A stretch of DNA of 64,000 bases, taken from positions 5,479,501 to 5,543,500 of the forward strand of contig NZ_CP097269.1 in the NCBI RefSeq assembly GCF_028473645.1. Direction: 5' to 3'. The stretch's first letter is position 1, and each line of letters starts with the position of its first letter. The translations under genes were made by a program, and so were the position numbers. Source of the stretch: Acidovorax sp. GBBC 1281. Lineage in GTDB: Bacteria; Pseudomonadota; Gammaproteobacteria; Burkholderiales; Burkholderiaceae_C. Shown piece by piece: positions 42,122 through 49,896 of the stretch. The notes below the pieces were generated by a model. That model ran no database searches and was not told where the DNA came from. It saw only the letters and a list, made by a program, of their open reading frames with translations.

Positions 42122-43113
42122 TCAGTGGCCAATCCCAGTTTGTCGATCAACGGTTTCCAGACCGAAGTATCGCGTGCCGCCCAGGTGCGCGCATCCCCCG
42201 GGACGGACGCGGCCAGCGTCACGTTCATGGCCTCCATCCGCGCGCGGTAGGACGCATCGCCGCTGCGGCATTTCTCGGTCGCGGCATTGAGCGTGCCCAG
42301 CAGCGCGGGCGGCGTGCCGGCCCGGGCCACCACGGCGATCCACGCGGTGCGGGCCAGGTCCTTGGCGGCCGGCAGGGCCTCGCCGATCGACGGCACATCC
42401 GGCAGCAGGGGCGAGCGCTGCGGCGCGAACACCGCCAGGGGCACGAGCTTGCCCGACCTGGCATGCGGCGCGGCCGTGCCGATGACCAGCGTCATCGCCT
42501 GGATCTGCTGGCCCATGAGGGCGGTGAGGCCGGCGCCCTCGCCCACGAAGGGCACGTGCGTGCCGGACACGCCCATGCGGTCGAGCAGCGCCGAGGTCAG
42601 CAGGTGCGCCGGGCTGCCCTTGCCGGGCGAGCCGAAATCGAGCCCGCCCGGGTGGGCCCTGGCCTGGTCCGCCAGCTGCGCCAGCCGCGTGATGCCCAGC
42701 CCCGCCGGCACGGCCAGCACCAGCGGCGTGCTGCCCAGCACCGCCACGCTGTCGAAGTCGTGCAGCGGGTCGTAGGGCGGCTGCCGGTAGACGTAGGGCG
42801 TGATGGTCATCTGCGACATGCCGATGGTCATCAGCGTGTAGCCGTCGGCCGGCTGGGACTTGAGCGCATTGACCGCCAGGATGCCGTTGGCCCCCGGCTT
42901 GTTCTGCACCACCACGGGCTGGCCCATTTCGCGCGCGGCGCAGTCGGCCCAGGCGCGCGTCATCGCATCGGATGCGCTGCCCGGCGGCTGCTGGGCGATG
43001 AGCTGGATCGGCTTGGCGGGGTAGGCCGCGGGCTGGGCGCCGGCCGCGAAGGCCAGCGATGCGAGCGCGGCGCCGGCCAGGGCGCGCCGCGCGCCTGTGC
43101 GAGGGGGGTTCAT
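42118..43113 (-). CDS. Tripartite tricarboxylate transporter receptor (Bug family)
   Basis: 331 residues. A signal peptide (RRALAGAALASLAFAAGAQ) precedes the Bug fold: YPAKPIQLIAQQPPGSASDAMTRA, VVVQNKPGANGILAVNALKSQPADGYTL, PYDPLHDFDSVAVLG and LLPDVPSIGEALP. Such receptors bind carboxylates with high affinity; here no TctA/TctB membrane genes are nearby, as is common in Burkholderiales. CAGGAG precedes ATG 43113. It is followed by the coupled carboxylesterase gene. Confidence 0.92.
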   Translation of the reverse strand: MNPPRTGARRALAGAALASLAFAAGAQPAAYPAKPIQLIAQQPPGSASDAMTRAWADCAAREMGQPVVVQNKPGANGILAVNALKSQPADGYTLMTIGMSQMTITPYVYRQPPYDPLHDFDSVAVLGSTPLVLAVPAGLGITRLAQLADQARAHPGGLDFGSPGKGSPAHLLTSALLDRMGVSGTHVPFVGEGAGLTALMGQQIQAMTLVIGTAAPHARSGKLVPLAVFAPQRSPLLPDVPSIGEALPAAKDLARTAWIAVVARAGTPPALLGTLNAATEKCRSGDASYRARMEAMNVTLAASVPGDARTWAARDTSVWKPLIDKLGLATE

Positions 43114-43189
43114 GGTGTGTCTCCTGTTGTCGTGATGGATGCCGGGTGCCCTGGGGTGCGAACGTGCCCGGGCCAGGGCACGGCGCCGG

Positions 43190-43861
43190 TCACGCCGCGC
43201 GCGGGGACCTGGCGCCGGGACGGGGTTTCGATGCCGGAGCGCCCGCGCGGGCCAGGCCGTCGCAGCGCTGCGCGATGAGCGAGGCCAGACAGTCGAGCTG
43301 CGCACGGGTGGCTTCGTCCGCGGGGCGGAACATCTCCAGCAGGCCCAGGCCGCGCAGGGTGGAGAACACCAGCCCCACGAACCCCTCGCGCTCCGGGTCG
43401 CCCGCCAGTTCAGGGAACGCCTCGAAGAACCCCGTGTGCATGCGCGCATTGAGGTCCTGGCGCAGCGCGGCGATGTGCGCCACCACCTCGGGCTGGTTGC
43501 GGCTGCCCAGGTAGATGTTCCACGCCGCCATGAAGCGCGGCTGCGCATAGACGATGTGCCACGCGGACCGCACGAAATGCTGCGCGCGCTGCAGCGCCGG
43601 CAACGATGCGGCGGGCCACAGCAGGCCCTCGCGGTCCTGCGCCGCGATCAGCTCGGCGAGCACGCGCATCATCAGCGCGGCCTTCGACTCGAAGTGATGC
43701 TGCACCGCCCCCGACGTCATTCCCGCCGTGCGGGCCAGTTCGTGGATCGACATCGCCTCGAAGCTGCGCGACTGGATGACCTCGATGGCCGTGGCGATCA
43801 GGCGCTGCTGCGTGGCGGCGCTGCGCTCGGCATGGGTGCGGCGGGGCGTGCGGTGGATCAT
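43190..43861 (-). CDS. TetR-family regulator
   Basis: 223 residues. The N-terminal HTH reads QQRLIATAIEVIQSRSFEAMS, then AGMTSGAVQHHFESKAALMM. The C-terminal domain is helical and not diagnostic. ATG 43861 is used; a TTG three codons upstream is less likely. It precedes the Bug receptor/esterase pair on the same strand (76-base gap) and is divergent from the FAD-linked oxidase gene. The dyad at 43877-43896 lies just upstream and probably serves both directions. Confidence 0.87.
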   Translation of the reverse strand: MIHRTPRRTHAERSAATQQRLIATAIEVIQSRSFEAMSIHELARTAGMTSGAVQHHFESKAALMMRVLAELIAAQDREGLLWPAASLPALQRAQHFVRSAWHIVYAQPRFMAAWNIYLGSRNQPEVVAHIAALRQDLNARMHTGFFEAFPELAGDPEREGFVGLVFSTLRGLGLLEMFRPADEATRAQLDCLASLIAQRCDGLARAGAPASKPRPGARSPRAA

Positions 43862-43876
43862 CGGCGGCAAACGTTA

Positions 43877-43896
43877 TACATTTCGAACGTAATGTA
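43877..43896. promoter_or_regulatory. Candidate TetR operator between divergent genes
   Basis: tacatt (43877-43882) and aatgta (43891-43896) are perfect inverted arms around tcgaacgt, in an A/T-rich patch between the TetR gene and the divergent FAD-linked dehydrogenase gene. Confidence 0.62.
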
Positions 43897-43995
43897 AATA
43901 TGCGGCAGCGAGACCGTCAATTCCGGGCAATCCCCTGCCTGCGAGGGGCTGCCTACAATGAAAAAGCCGCACCCATTCCAGCCTGGAGACATGCC

Positions 43996-45420
43996 ATGAA
44001 CGCCCCCGCCGCCGCCAAGCACCTGCTTCCTGAAATCCACCTGCGCCTCGTTCCGCAGGCACTGCTCGACGCACTGGCCGCCCGCTTCGGCGCACAGTGC
44101 TCCACGGCCCAGGCGGTGCGTGAACAGCACGGCCGCGACGAGGGCTCGCTCAAGGCGCCGCCGCCCTCGGCCGTGGTGTTCGCCGAAACCACGCAGGACG
44201 TGGCCGACGCCGTGAAGCTTGCCGCGCAGCACGACGTGCCGGTGATTCCGTACGGCGCGGGCTCCTCGCTCGAAGGCCACCTGCTGGCCGTGCAGGGCGG
44301 CATCAGCATCGACGTGAACCGCATGAACCGCGTGCTCAGCGTCGATGCCGACGACCTCACCGTGACCGTGCAGCCCGGCATCACGCGCAAGCAGCTCAAC
44401 GATGCCATCAAGGACACGGGCCTGTTCTTTCCCATCGACCCCGGCGCGGACGCCAGCATCGGCGGCATGTGCGCCACCCGCGCCAGCGGCACCAACGCCG
44501 TGCGCTACGGCACCATGCGCGAGAACGTGCTGGCCCTCGAAGTGGTCACGGCCGGTGGCGAGGCCATCCGCACCGGCACACGCGCCAAGAAGAGCGCGGC
44601 GGGCTACGACCTCACCCGCCTCATGGTGGGCAGCGAAGGCACGCTGGGCGTGATCACCGAGGTCACCGTGCGCCTGTACCCGCTGCCCGAGGCCGTGTCG
44701 GCCGCCATCTGCTCGTTCCCGAGCATCGAGGCCGCCGTGCGCACCACCATCCAGACCATCCAGCTGGGCGTGCCGATCGCGCGCGTGGAACTGATCGACG
44801 CGCACACCGTGCGCATGGTCAACGCCCACAGCAAGCTGGGCCTGCGCGAGGAGCCCATGCTGCTCATGGAATTCCACGGCTCGCCGGCCGGCGTGAAGGA
44901 GCAGGCCGAGGTGGTGCAGGAGATCGCGGCCGAGTTCGGCGGCAACGCGTTCGAATGGGCCACCACCCCCGAGGAGCGCACCCGCCTGTGGACCGCGCGG
45001 CACAACGCCTACTTCGCCGCGGTGCAAAGCCGCCCCGGCTGCCGCGCCATCAGCACCGACACCTGCGTGCCCATCAGCCGCCTGGCCGACTGCCTGCTCG
45101 ATTCGGTGACCGAGGCCGACGCAAGCGGCATCCCCTACTTCCTCGTCGGCCACGTGGGCGACGGCAACTTCCACTTCGGCTACCTGATCGACCCCGAGAG
45201 CGCCGAAGAGCGCCTGAAGGCCGAGGACCTGAACCACCAGCTCGTCGCCCGCGCCCTGCGCCTGGGCGGCACCTGCACGGGCGAGCACGGCGTGGGCCTG
45301 CACAAGATGGGCTTCCTGCTGGACGAGACCGGCGCGGGCGCGGTGGACATGATGCGGGCCATCAAGCGCGCGCTGGACCCGAAGAACATCCTGAACCCGG
45401 GCAAGATCTTCGCGCTGTGA
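43996..45420 (+). CDS. FAD-linked D-2-hydroxyacid dehydrogenase (GlcD/D-lactate dehydrogenase type)
   Basis: 474 residues. The FAD-binding PCMH domain (VIPYGAGSSLEGHLLAVQGG, GADASIGGMCATRASGTNAVRYGTM) and the C-terminal oxidase cap with GHVGDGNFHFG and CTGEHGVGLHKMGFL are those of D-lactate/glycolate dehydrogenases of the Dld/GlcD family, feeding electrons to cytochrome c or quinone. ATG 43996 follows GGAGA; the frame is open farther upstream without homology. It is divergent from a TetR gene. Substrate might be D-lactate or another D-2-hydroxyacid; no GlcE/GlcF partner is present. Confidence 0.9.
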   Translation: MNAPAAAKHLLPEIHLRLVPQALLDALAARFGAQCSTAQAVREQHGRDEGSLKAPPPSAVVFAETTQDVADAVKLAAQHDVPVIPYGAGSSLEGHLLAVQGGISIDVNRMNRVLSVDADDLTVTVQPGITRKQLNDAIKDTGLFFPIDPGADASIGGMCATRASGTNAVRYGTMRENVLALEVVTAGGEAIRTGTRAKKSAAGYDLTRLMVGSEGTLGVITEVTVRLYPLPEAVSAAICSFPSIEAAVRTTIQTIQLGVPIARVELIDAHTVRMVNAHSKLGLREEPMLLMEFHGSPAGVKEQAEVVQEIAAEFGGNAFEWATTPEERTRLWTARHNAYFAAVQSRPGCRAISTDTCVPISRLADCLLDSVTEADASGIPYFLVGHVGDGNFHFGYLIDPESAEERLKAEDLNHQLVARALRLGGTCTGEHGVGLHKMGFLLDETGAGAVDMMRAIKRALDPKNILNPGKIFAL

Positions 45421-45514
45421 CGCGGGCGGCCGAAGGCCGGTCCGGAGGCGGGCGGATCGCCGGCCATGCCACCCGCCCCATGCCACCGTCTCGGCCATCG
45501 GCCCATCCGAAGCC

Positions 45515-46042
45515 ATGCCTGCGAAACGACTGACCTTGCGCCGCCGGCGCTGGACGCTCATTTTTTCCCTGCCGTTCACCGTGCTGATGCTGGCCATCTG
45601 CATCTACTCGGTCGTTCTCATGTTCACGGGGAACCGGCTGGTCACCTTCCTTGCGGGGCTCTCGGCCTTCGGCGCCTTCTGCGTGGGGGGCACGCTGGGA
45701 AAGACGGTGCTCGAAGCCCTCTGCGACCTTCAACCCGCCGTGATCGTCGATTCGCACGGCTTGAACGACCTTCGCGGCGGGACGGGCCTGGTGCCGTGGC
45801 ACGAGATCGAGCGGGTGAAGCTCGACCTGGACGAGCAGCGCATCCTGGTGGATGTGGCGGACCATGCGGCGCCCGATCGGCGCAGGGGGATCAGCAAGAC
45901 CCGGCGGCTTCTCTGCGGCGGCGACTACACCGTGGCGCTGGCGGGCCTGAGCTACCACCCCCAGGAACTGGAACGGGCGCTGGCCTGGCATCACCGGCAG
46001 GGCACAAATCGCCGCGCGGCCCATGGCAAGATCGGGGTCTGA
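45515..46042 (+). CDS. STM3941-like membrane protein of unknown function
   Basis: 175 residues. Two N-terminal membrane helices (LIFSLPFTVLMLAICIYSVVLMF and FLAGLSAFGAFCVGGTLG) are followed by a small cytoplasmic beta-rich domain (PAVIVDSHGLNDLRGGTGLVPWHEIERVKLD) of the PH-like type seen in the STM3941 family. It starts a same-strand run of four small genes (45515-47309). Confidence 0.65.
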   Translation: MPAKRLTLRRRRWTLIFSLPFTVLMLAICIYSVVLMFTGNRLVTFLAGLSAFGAFCVGGTLGKTVLEALCDLQPAVIVDSHGLNDLRGGTGLVPWHEIERVKLDLDEQRILVDVADHAAPDRRRGISKTRRLLCGGDYTVALAGLSYHPQELERALAWHHRQGTNRRAAHGKIGV

Positions 46043-46073
46043 TCCCATGGCGGCGATCGCCGGGTAAACCACG

Positions 46074-46403
46074 ATGTCCAAGATCCTGCTGCTCATTGCA
46101 CTGACCATTCCGCCCGGGCTGGCGGCCAGGCTGGATGCGCCCAGGTGGGCCTTGCTGCTTTGCGCCGTGCCCTTCGGCCTGCTCGCGATGCACATGGGCG
46201 ATTCGGACGAGCACCTGTTCGGCGACGCGTCGGAGAAGGTCGGGCGCTTCCTGTTCTTGGCCATGGGCATCGGCGGCGTCGCGCTGGGGCTGCTGGCATG
46301 GAGCCTGCGGGGCACGGCCTCGGCCCTGGGAATGCTCTGGTGGTTCCTGCCGGTCGCCCTGGTGCTTCTGCTCGTGGGCATCGTCCGCGTGCTTTTCAAA
46401 TGA
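46074..46403 (+). CDS. Small membrane protein, unknown
   Basis: 109 residues with three or four hydrophobic segments (LLLIALTIPPGLAARL, ALLLCAVPFGLLAM, FLFLAMGIGGVALGLLAW, FLPVALVLLLVGIVRVLF) and a short acidic loop (GDSDEHLFGD). No family recognised. Its stop overlaps the next gene's start (ATGA, 46400-46403). Confidence 0.6.
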   Translation: MSKILLLIALTIPPGLAARLDAPRWALLLCAVPFGLLAMHMGDSDEHLFGDASEKVGRFLFLAMGIGGVALGLLAWSLRGTASALGMLWWFLPVALVLLLVGIVRVLFK

Positions 46404-46867
46404 CGGCTGCTCCCCAGGCGCCCGTTCCAGCGATCCCAGACATGCCACGTTCTCCCGACGGAACCCACCGGGCGGTGCTGCGCTTCGAAGGCGAGATCCG
46501 GTTCGGCCCGGAGTACTTTCGCCTGTCGATCGACGGCCGCGGCATCCCGCACCGGATCTTCGGCCAGCCCCTCCTGTGGTCGCCCGACTCGCGCTTTCTG
46601 GCCGCGCAGGAGTGGCTGACCACCGACTACGCCACGGGGCCCATCACCTGCGCTGCGCTGATCGACGTGGACGGGTGGAAGATCGCCCGGGTGGAGGTAC
46701 TGGCCAAGGGGTTTGCGCAGGACTTCCGATGGGAGGGGGCCACCCTCCAGTACCAGCAAGTCTTTGCGGCCCGATCCACGGCCTTCTCCGCCCAGGCCAC
46801 GCTGGAATCCGTGGCAGGCTGGGCGCCCATCGACGTCGCCCCGCCGCTTCCAGCCGAGGGGGCATGA
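46400..46867 (+). CDS. Hypothetical soluble protein
   Basis: 155 residues, no signal peptide or membrane helix. RFEGEIRFGPEYFRLSIDG and LWSPDSRFLAAQEWLTTDY recall the first blades of WD40/TolB-like beta proteins, but it is too short for a propeller. Function unknown. It is translationally coupled to the preceding membrane protein by ATGA. Confidence 0.6.
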   Translation: MTAAPQAPVPAIPDMPRSPDGTHRAVLRFEGEIRFGPEYFRLSIDGRGIPHRIFGQPLLWSPDSRFLAAQEWLTTDYATGPITCAALIDVDGWKIARVEVLAKGFAQDFRWEGATLQYQQVFAARSTAFSAQATLESVAGWAPIDVAPPLPAEGA

Positions 46868-46934
46868 CGCCTGGGACCGCGTCGCCCGCAACGCTAAAGT
46901 CCGCCCCAAGGGCCACCACCCAACAGGAGAATCC

Positions 46935-47309
46935 ATGAAGTGCTTCGTACACCAGGCCGCCGACGCCGTGGGCACCTGCCGCGCCTGCAACAAGGGGATC
47001 TGTCCGGCCTGCGCCAAGGACTTGGGCCATTCCATCTGCTGCAGCCAGGGCCCTTGCGAGACCAAGGCGCGCACGCTGGATTCGCAGGTCGCGCAAATCA
47101 GCGTGGTGCTGGCCGCGCAGCGGCGCAATCGGTTCCTCGCGCCCCTGTTCTTCATATTCGCCGGTGCCCTGTTCATCGCCTTTTCCGGCAGCGGCAAAGG
47201 GTCGTGGTTCAGTTTCGGCCATGCCTTCGGGCTGGGGTTCATCGTTTTCGGCATCGTCCTGGGCATTGCCAGCCACCGGTACGCCAGGGAACTCAAACGC
47301 AAGGCCTGA
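46935..47309 (+). CDS. B-box-like zinc-binding membrane protein
   Basis: 124 residues. The first 45 hold a B-box-like cysteine/histidine array (KCFVHQAADAVGTCRACNKG, then CPACAKDLGHSICC) and are followed by two membrane helices (LFFIFAGALFIAFSG and FIVFGIVLGIASH). B-box zinc domains on bacterial membrane proteins are known, mostly without assigned function. ACAGGAG lies before ATG 46935. Confidence 0.68.
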   Translation: MKCFVHQAADAVGTCRACNKGICPACAKDLGHSICCSQGPCETKARTLDSQVAQISVVLAAQRRNRFLAPLFFIFAGALFIAFSGSGKGSWFSFGHAFGLGFIVFGIVLGIASHRYARELKRKA

Positions 47310-47439
47310 TGCACCGCCGGTCGGCGCCACCCGCCATGCAGGGATGGCCAAAAGGCATCCCAAGGCATGAGATGCTCCGCCAAACGCCCAACGCAGGCTT
47401 TTGCGTCCATCCAACCATTCCAACAGGGGAGACAAACCC

Positions 47440-48837
47440 ATGCCAGACCACCACGCCGCCGACAGCGGCTTACAGCAAACGCGCAAGGCCACCGCCAGTG
47501 GCTGGATCGGCTCGGTGCTGGAGTACTACGACTTCTTCATCTACGCCACCGCCGCATCGCTGATCTTTCCGCAGATCTTCTTTCCCGCAGGCAACCCGAC
47601 GGCGGCCATCGTGGCCTCGCTCGCCACCTACGGCGTGGGCTACGTGGCCCGGCCCATCGGGGCCCTGGTGCTCGGCCACTGGGGCGACACCCATGGCCGC
47701 AAGCAGGTGCTGGTGCTGTGCATGTTCCTGATGGGCTTTTCCACCCTGGCCGTGGGCCTGCTGCCCACCTATGCGCAGGCCGGCCTGCTGGCCCCGGCGA
47801 TGCTCGTGGTGCTGCGTTTGATCCAGGGCTTCGCGGTGGCCGGCGAGATCTCGGGGGCCAGCTCGATGATCCTGGAGCACGCGCCGACCGGACGGCGGGG
47901 CTTTTATGCGAGTTTTGCGCTGCAGGGCGTGCAGGCAGGGCAGGTGCTGGCGGCGGCGGTGTTCCTGCCGCTGGCGTATTTCTTGCCGGCGGAGCAGTTC
48001 AACACCTGGGGCTGGCGCGTGCCGTTCCTGCTGAGCTTCATCGTGATCCTGGTGGGCTACTACATCCGCCGCGAAGTGCAGGAAACCCCCGTGTTCACCG
48101 CCGAGCGCCGGCAGGGCGCCGTGCCGCGCGCGCCCATCGTGCAGGCCTTCCAGGAGAACGGGCCGAACATGCTGCGCGTGGTTTGCATGGCGCTCATGAA
48201 CGTGATCCCGGTGGTGGCGACGGTGTTCGGCGCGGCCTATGCCGTGCAGCCGGGCTATGGCGTGGGTTTCGACAAGAGCGTGTACCTGTGGATTCCGGTG
48301 CTGGGCAACATCGTCGCGGTGCTGGTGATCCCGCACGTGGGCAACCTGTCGGACCGCATCGGCCGGCGCCCGCCGATCATCGTGGGCGCGCTGCTGTCGG
48401 GGCTGCTGGCGTTCCTGTACCTGTATGCCATCAGCATCCACCACGTGCCGATGGCGATCGGCATGTCGCTGCTCATGTGGGGCGTGGTGTACCAGGGCTA
48501 CAACGCGGTGTTCCCGAGCTTCTACCCCGAGCTGTTCCCGGCCCGCACCCGCGTGACCTCGATGGCCATCTCGCAGAACGTGGGCACCACGCTCACCGCC
48601 TTGCTGCCCGCGCTGTTCGCCGCCGTGGCGCCGCCAGGCTCCACCAACGTGCCGGCCACCGTGGGCGCGATCGCGTTCGGCGTGACGGCCATCGCGGCGC
48701 TGGCCGCGTGGTCGGCGCGCGAGACCTTCCGCATTCCCACGCAGGACCTGGGCCAGCCCGATGCCCAGCCCCTGTCCGAGGCCGCATACGAACAGGCCCG
48801 CCAGGAAGCCCTGCGCAGCCACGGGCGCGGCCGCTGA
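47440..48837 (+). CDS. MHS-family MFS transporter (shikimate/metabolite-proton symporter type)
   Basis: 465 residues, 12 membrane helices. SVLEYYDFFIYATAASLIFPQIFFP and ARPIGALVLGHWGDTHGRKQVLV are the MHS-family signatures; RLIQGFAVAGEISGASSMI is the second conserved stretch. The family includes shikimate (ShiA), citrate and proline/betaine carriers. The shikimate-dehydrogenase-like gene directly downstream on the same strand (34 bases) suggests a shikimate- or quinate-like substrate. ATG 47440 has AGGGGAGA in front. Confidence 0.85.
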   Translation: MPDHHAADSGLQQTRKATASGWIGSVLEYYDFFIYATAASLIFPQIFFPAGNPTAAIVASLATYGVGYVARPIGALVLGHWGDTHGRKQVLVLCMFLMGFSTLAVGLLPTYAQAGLLAPAMLVVLRLIQGFAVAGEISGASSMILEHAPTGRRGFYASFALQGVQAGQVLAAAVFLPLAYFLPAEQFNTWGWRVPFLLSFIVILVGYYIRREVQETPVFTAERRQGAVPRAPIVQAFQENGPNMLRVVCMALMNVIPVVATVFGAAYAVQPGYGVGFDKSVYLWIPVLGNIVAVLVIPHVGNLSDRIGRRPPIIVGALLSGLLAFLYLYAISIHHVPMAIGMSLLMWGVVYQGYNAVFPSFYPELFPARTRVTSMAISQNVGTTLTALLPALFAAVAPPGSTNVPATVGAIAFGVTAIAALAAWSARETFRIPTQDLGQPDAQPLSEAAYEQARQEALRSHGRGR

Positions 48838-48871
48838 AACACCCACGGCAATCGGCCCACCATCGTTCCCC

Positions 48872-49717
48872 ATGCAGCAGCAAACCATCAACGGCAGCAC
48901 CCGCCTGATCGCCCACCTGGGCTACCCGACCGAGGCGTTCAAGGCCCCGATGATCTACAACCCGTGGTTCGCGCAGCAGGGCATCAACGCCCTGGTGGTG
49001 CCCATGGGCGTGCAGGCCGAGGACTACCCCGCCACGCTGCAGGTGCTGCGCCGCATGACCAACTGGCACGGCGCGCTGGTGACCATGCCGCACAAGGTGA
49101 GCACGCTGGCGCTGGTGGATGCGCTCACGCCCACGGCGCGCATCGCCGGGGCCTGCAACGCCATCGTGCGCCGACCCGACGGCACGCTGCTGGGCGACCA
49201 GTTCGACGGCGCGGGCTTCGTGCGCGGCGTGCAGCGCAAGGGCCTGGCCCTGGCGGGCCGGCGCGCGCTGGTGTCCGGCAGCGGCGGGGTCGGGTCGGCC
49301 ATCGCCGCCTCGCTGGCGGCGGCGGGGGTGGCCGAGCTGGCCCTGTTCGACGTGCACGGCCACCGCGCGCAGGCGCTGGCCGACCGGCTGCGGCAGCACT
49401 ACCCCGCCCTGCGCACGGTGGTGGGCCGCAACGACCCGGCCGGCTTCGACCTGGTCGTCAACGCCACGCCCCTGGGCATGCGCGAGGACGACCCCCTGCC
49501 CTTCGACGTGGACCGCATCGCCCCCGGCACCTTCGTGGGCGAGGTCGTGATGGCACAGACCCACACCCCGCTGCTGCAGGCCGCGATGGCCCGGGGCTGC
49601 CCGGTGCAGCAGGGCACCGACATGCTGTTCGAGATGATTCCCGCGTACCTGGAGTTCTTCGGCTGGGGCGGCGCCACGCCCGAGACGCTGCGTGCGGTGG
49701 CGCGCATCGTGTATTGA
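48872..49717 (+). CDS. aroE: Shikimate dehydrogenase-family paralogue
   Basis: 281 residues. NADP-dependent reduction of a 3-dehydroshikimate-like substrate is expected. The catalytic lysine is in VTMPHK (about K75), aspartate in QFDGAG (about D112), and the nucleotide loop is SGSGGVGSAIAASL. The usual N-terminal substrate motif GxPxxHSxSP is GYPTEAFKAP here: both carboxylate-binding serines are replaced (F23, A25). That suggests an AroE-like enzyme for a different compound rather than the housekeeping AroE. It follows the MHS transporter and is probably catabolic. Confidence 0.82.
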   Translation: MQQQTINGSTRLIAHLGYPTEAFKAPMIYNPWFAQQGINALVVPMGVQAEDYPATLQVLRRMTNWHGALVTMPHKVSTLALVDALTPTARIAGACNAIVRRPDGTLLGDQFDGAGFVRGVQRKGLALAGRRALVSGSGGVGSAIAASLAAAGVAELALFDVHGHRAQALADRLRQHYPALRTVVGRNDPAGFDLVVNATPLGMREDDPLPFDVDRIAPGTFVGEVVMAQTHTPLLQAAMARGCPVQQGTDMLFEMIPAYLEFFGWGGATPETLRAVARIVY

Positions 49718-49896
49718 CCGGTGCCGGCCCGGCCGCTACCTTCCGCTCTGCACGCCAACGCCGCTCGATGCCGTCGCGCCTCAGCCTTGCGGCATTTTGC
49801 GAATCCCACACCGCCGCGAAGATGGCACGAACCTCGGCCCTTTCTGCGGCAGTCCACCGGCGCACATCGAGCCGGCCCACCACCCGAAGGGCACCC
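49718..49896. other. Intergenic region before the YhcG-type gene
   Basis: About 180 bases. It must carry the promoter of the nuclease gene. A minus-strand frame here (MGALRVVGRLDVRRWTAAERAEV...) looks weakly protein-like but has no family and no good ribosome site; I do not call it. No repeat or hairpin stands out. Confidence 0.4.

Noticed and set aside
49719..49890. Possible short minus-strand gene (MGALRVVGRLDVRRWTAAER...)
   Set aside because: Looks slightly protein-like, but it has no ribosome site and no family, and it lies in the promoter region of yhcG.
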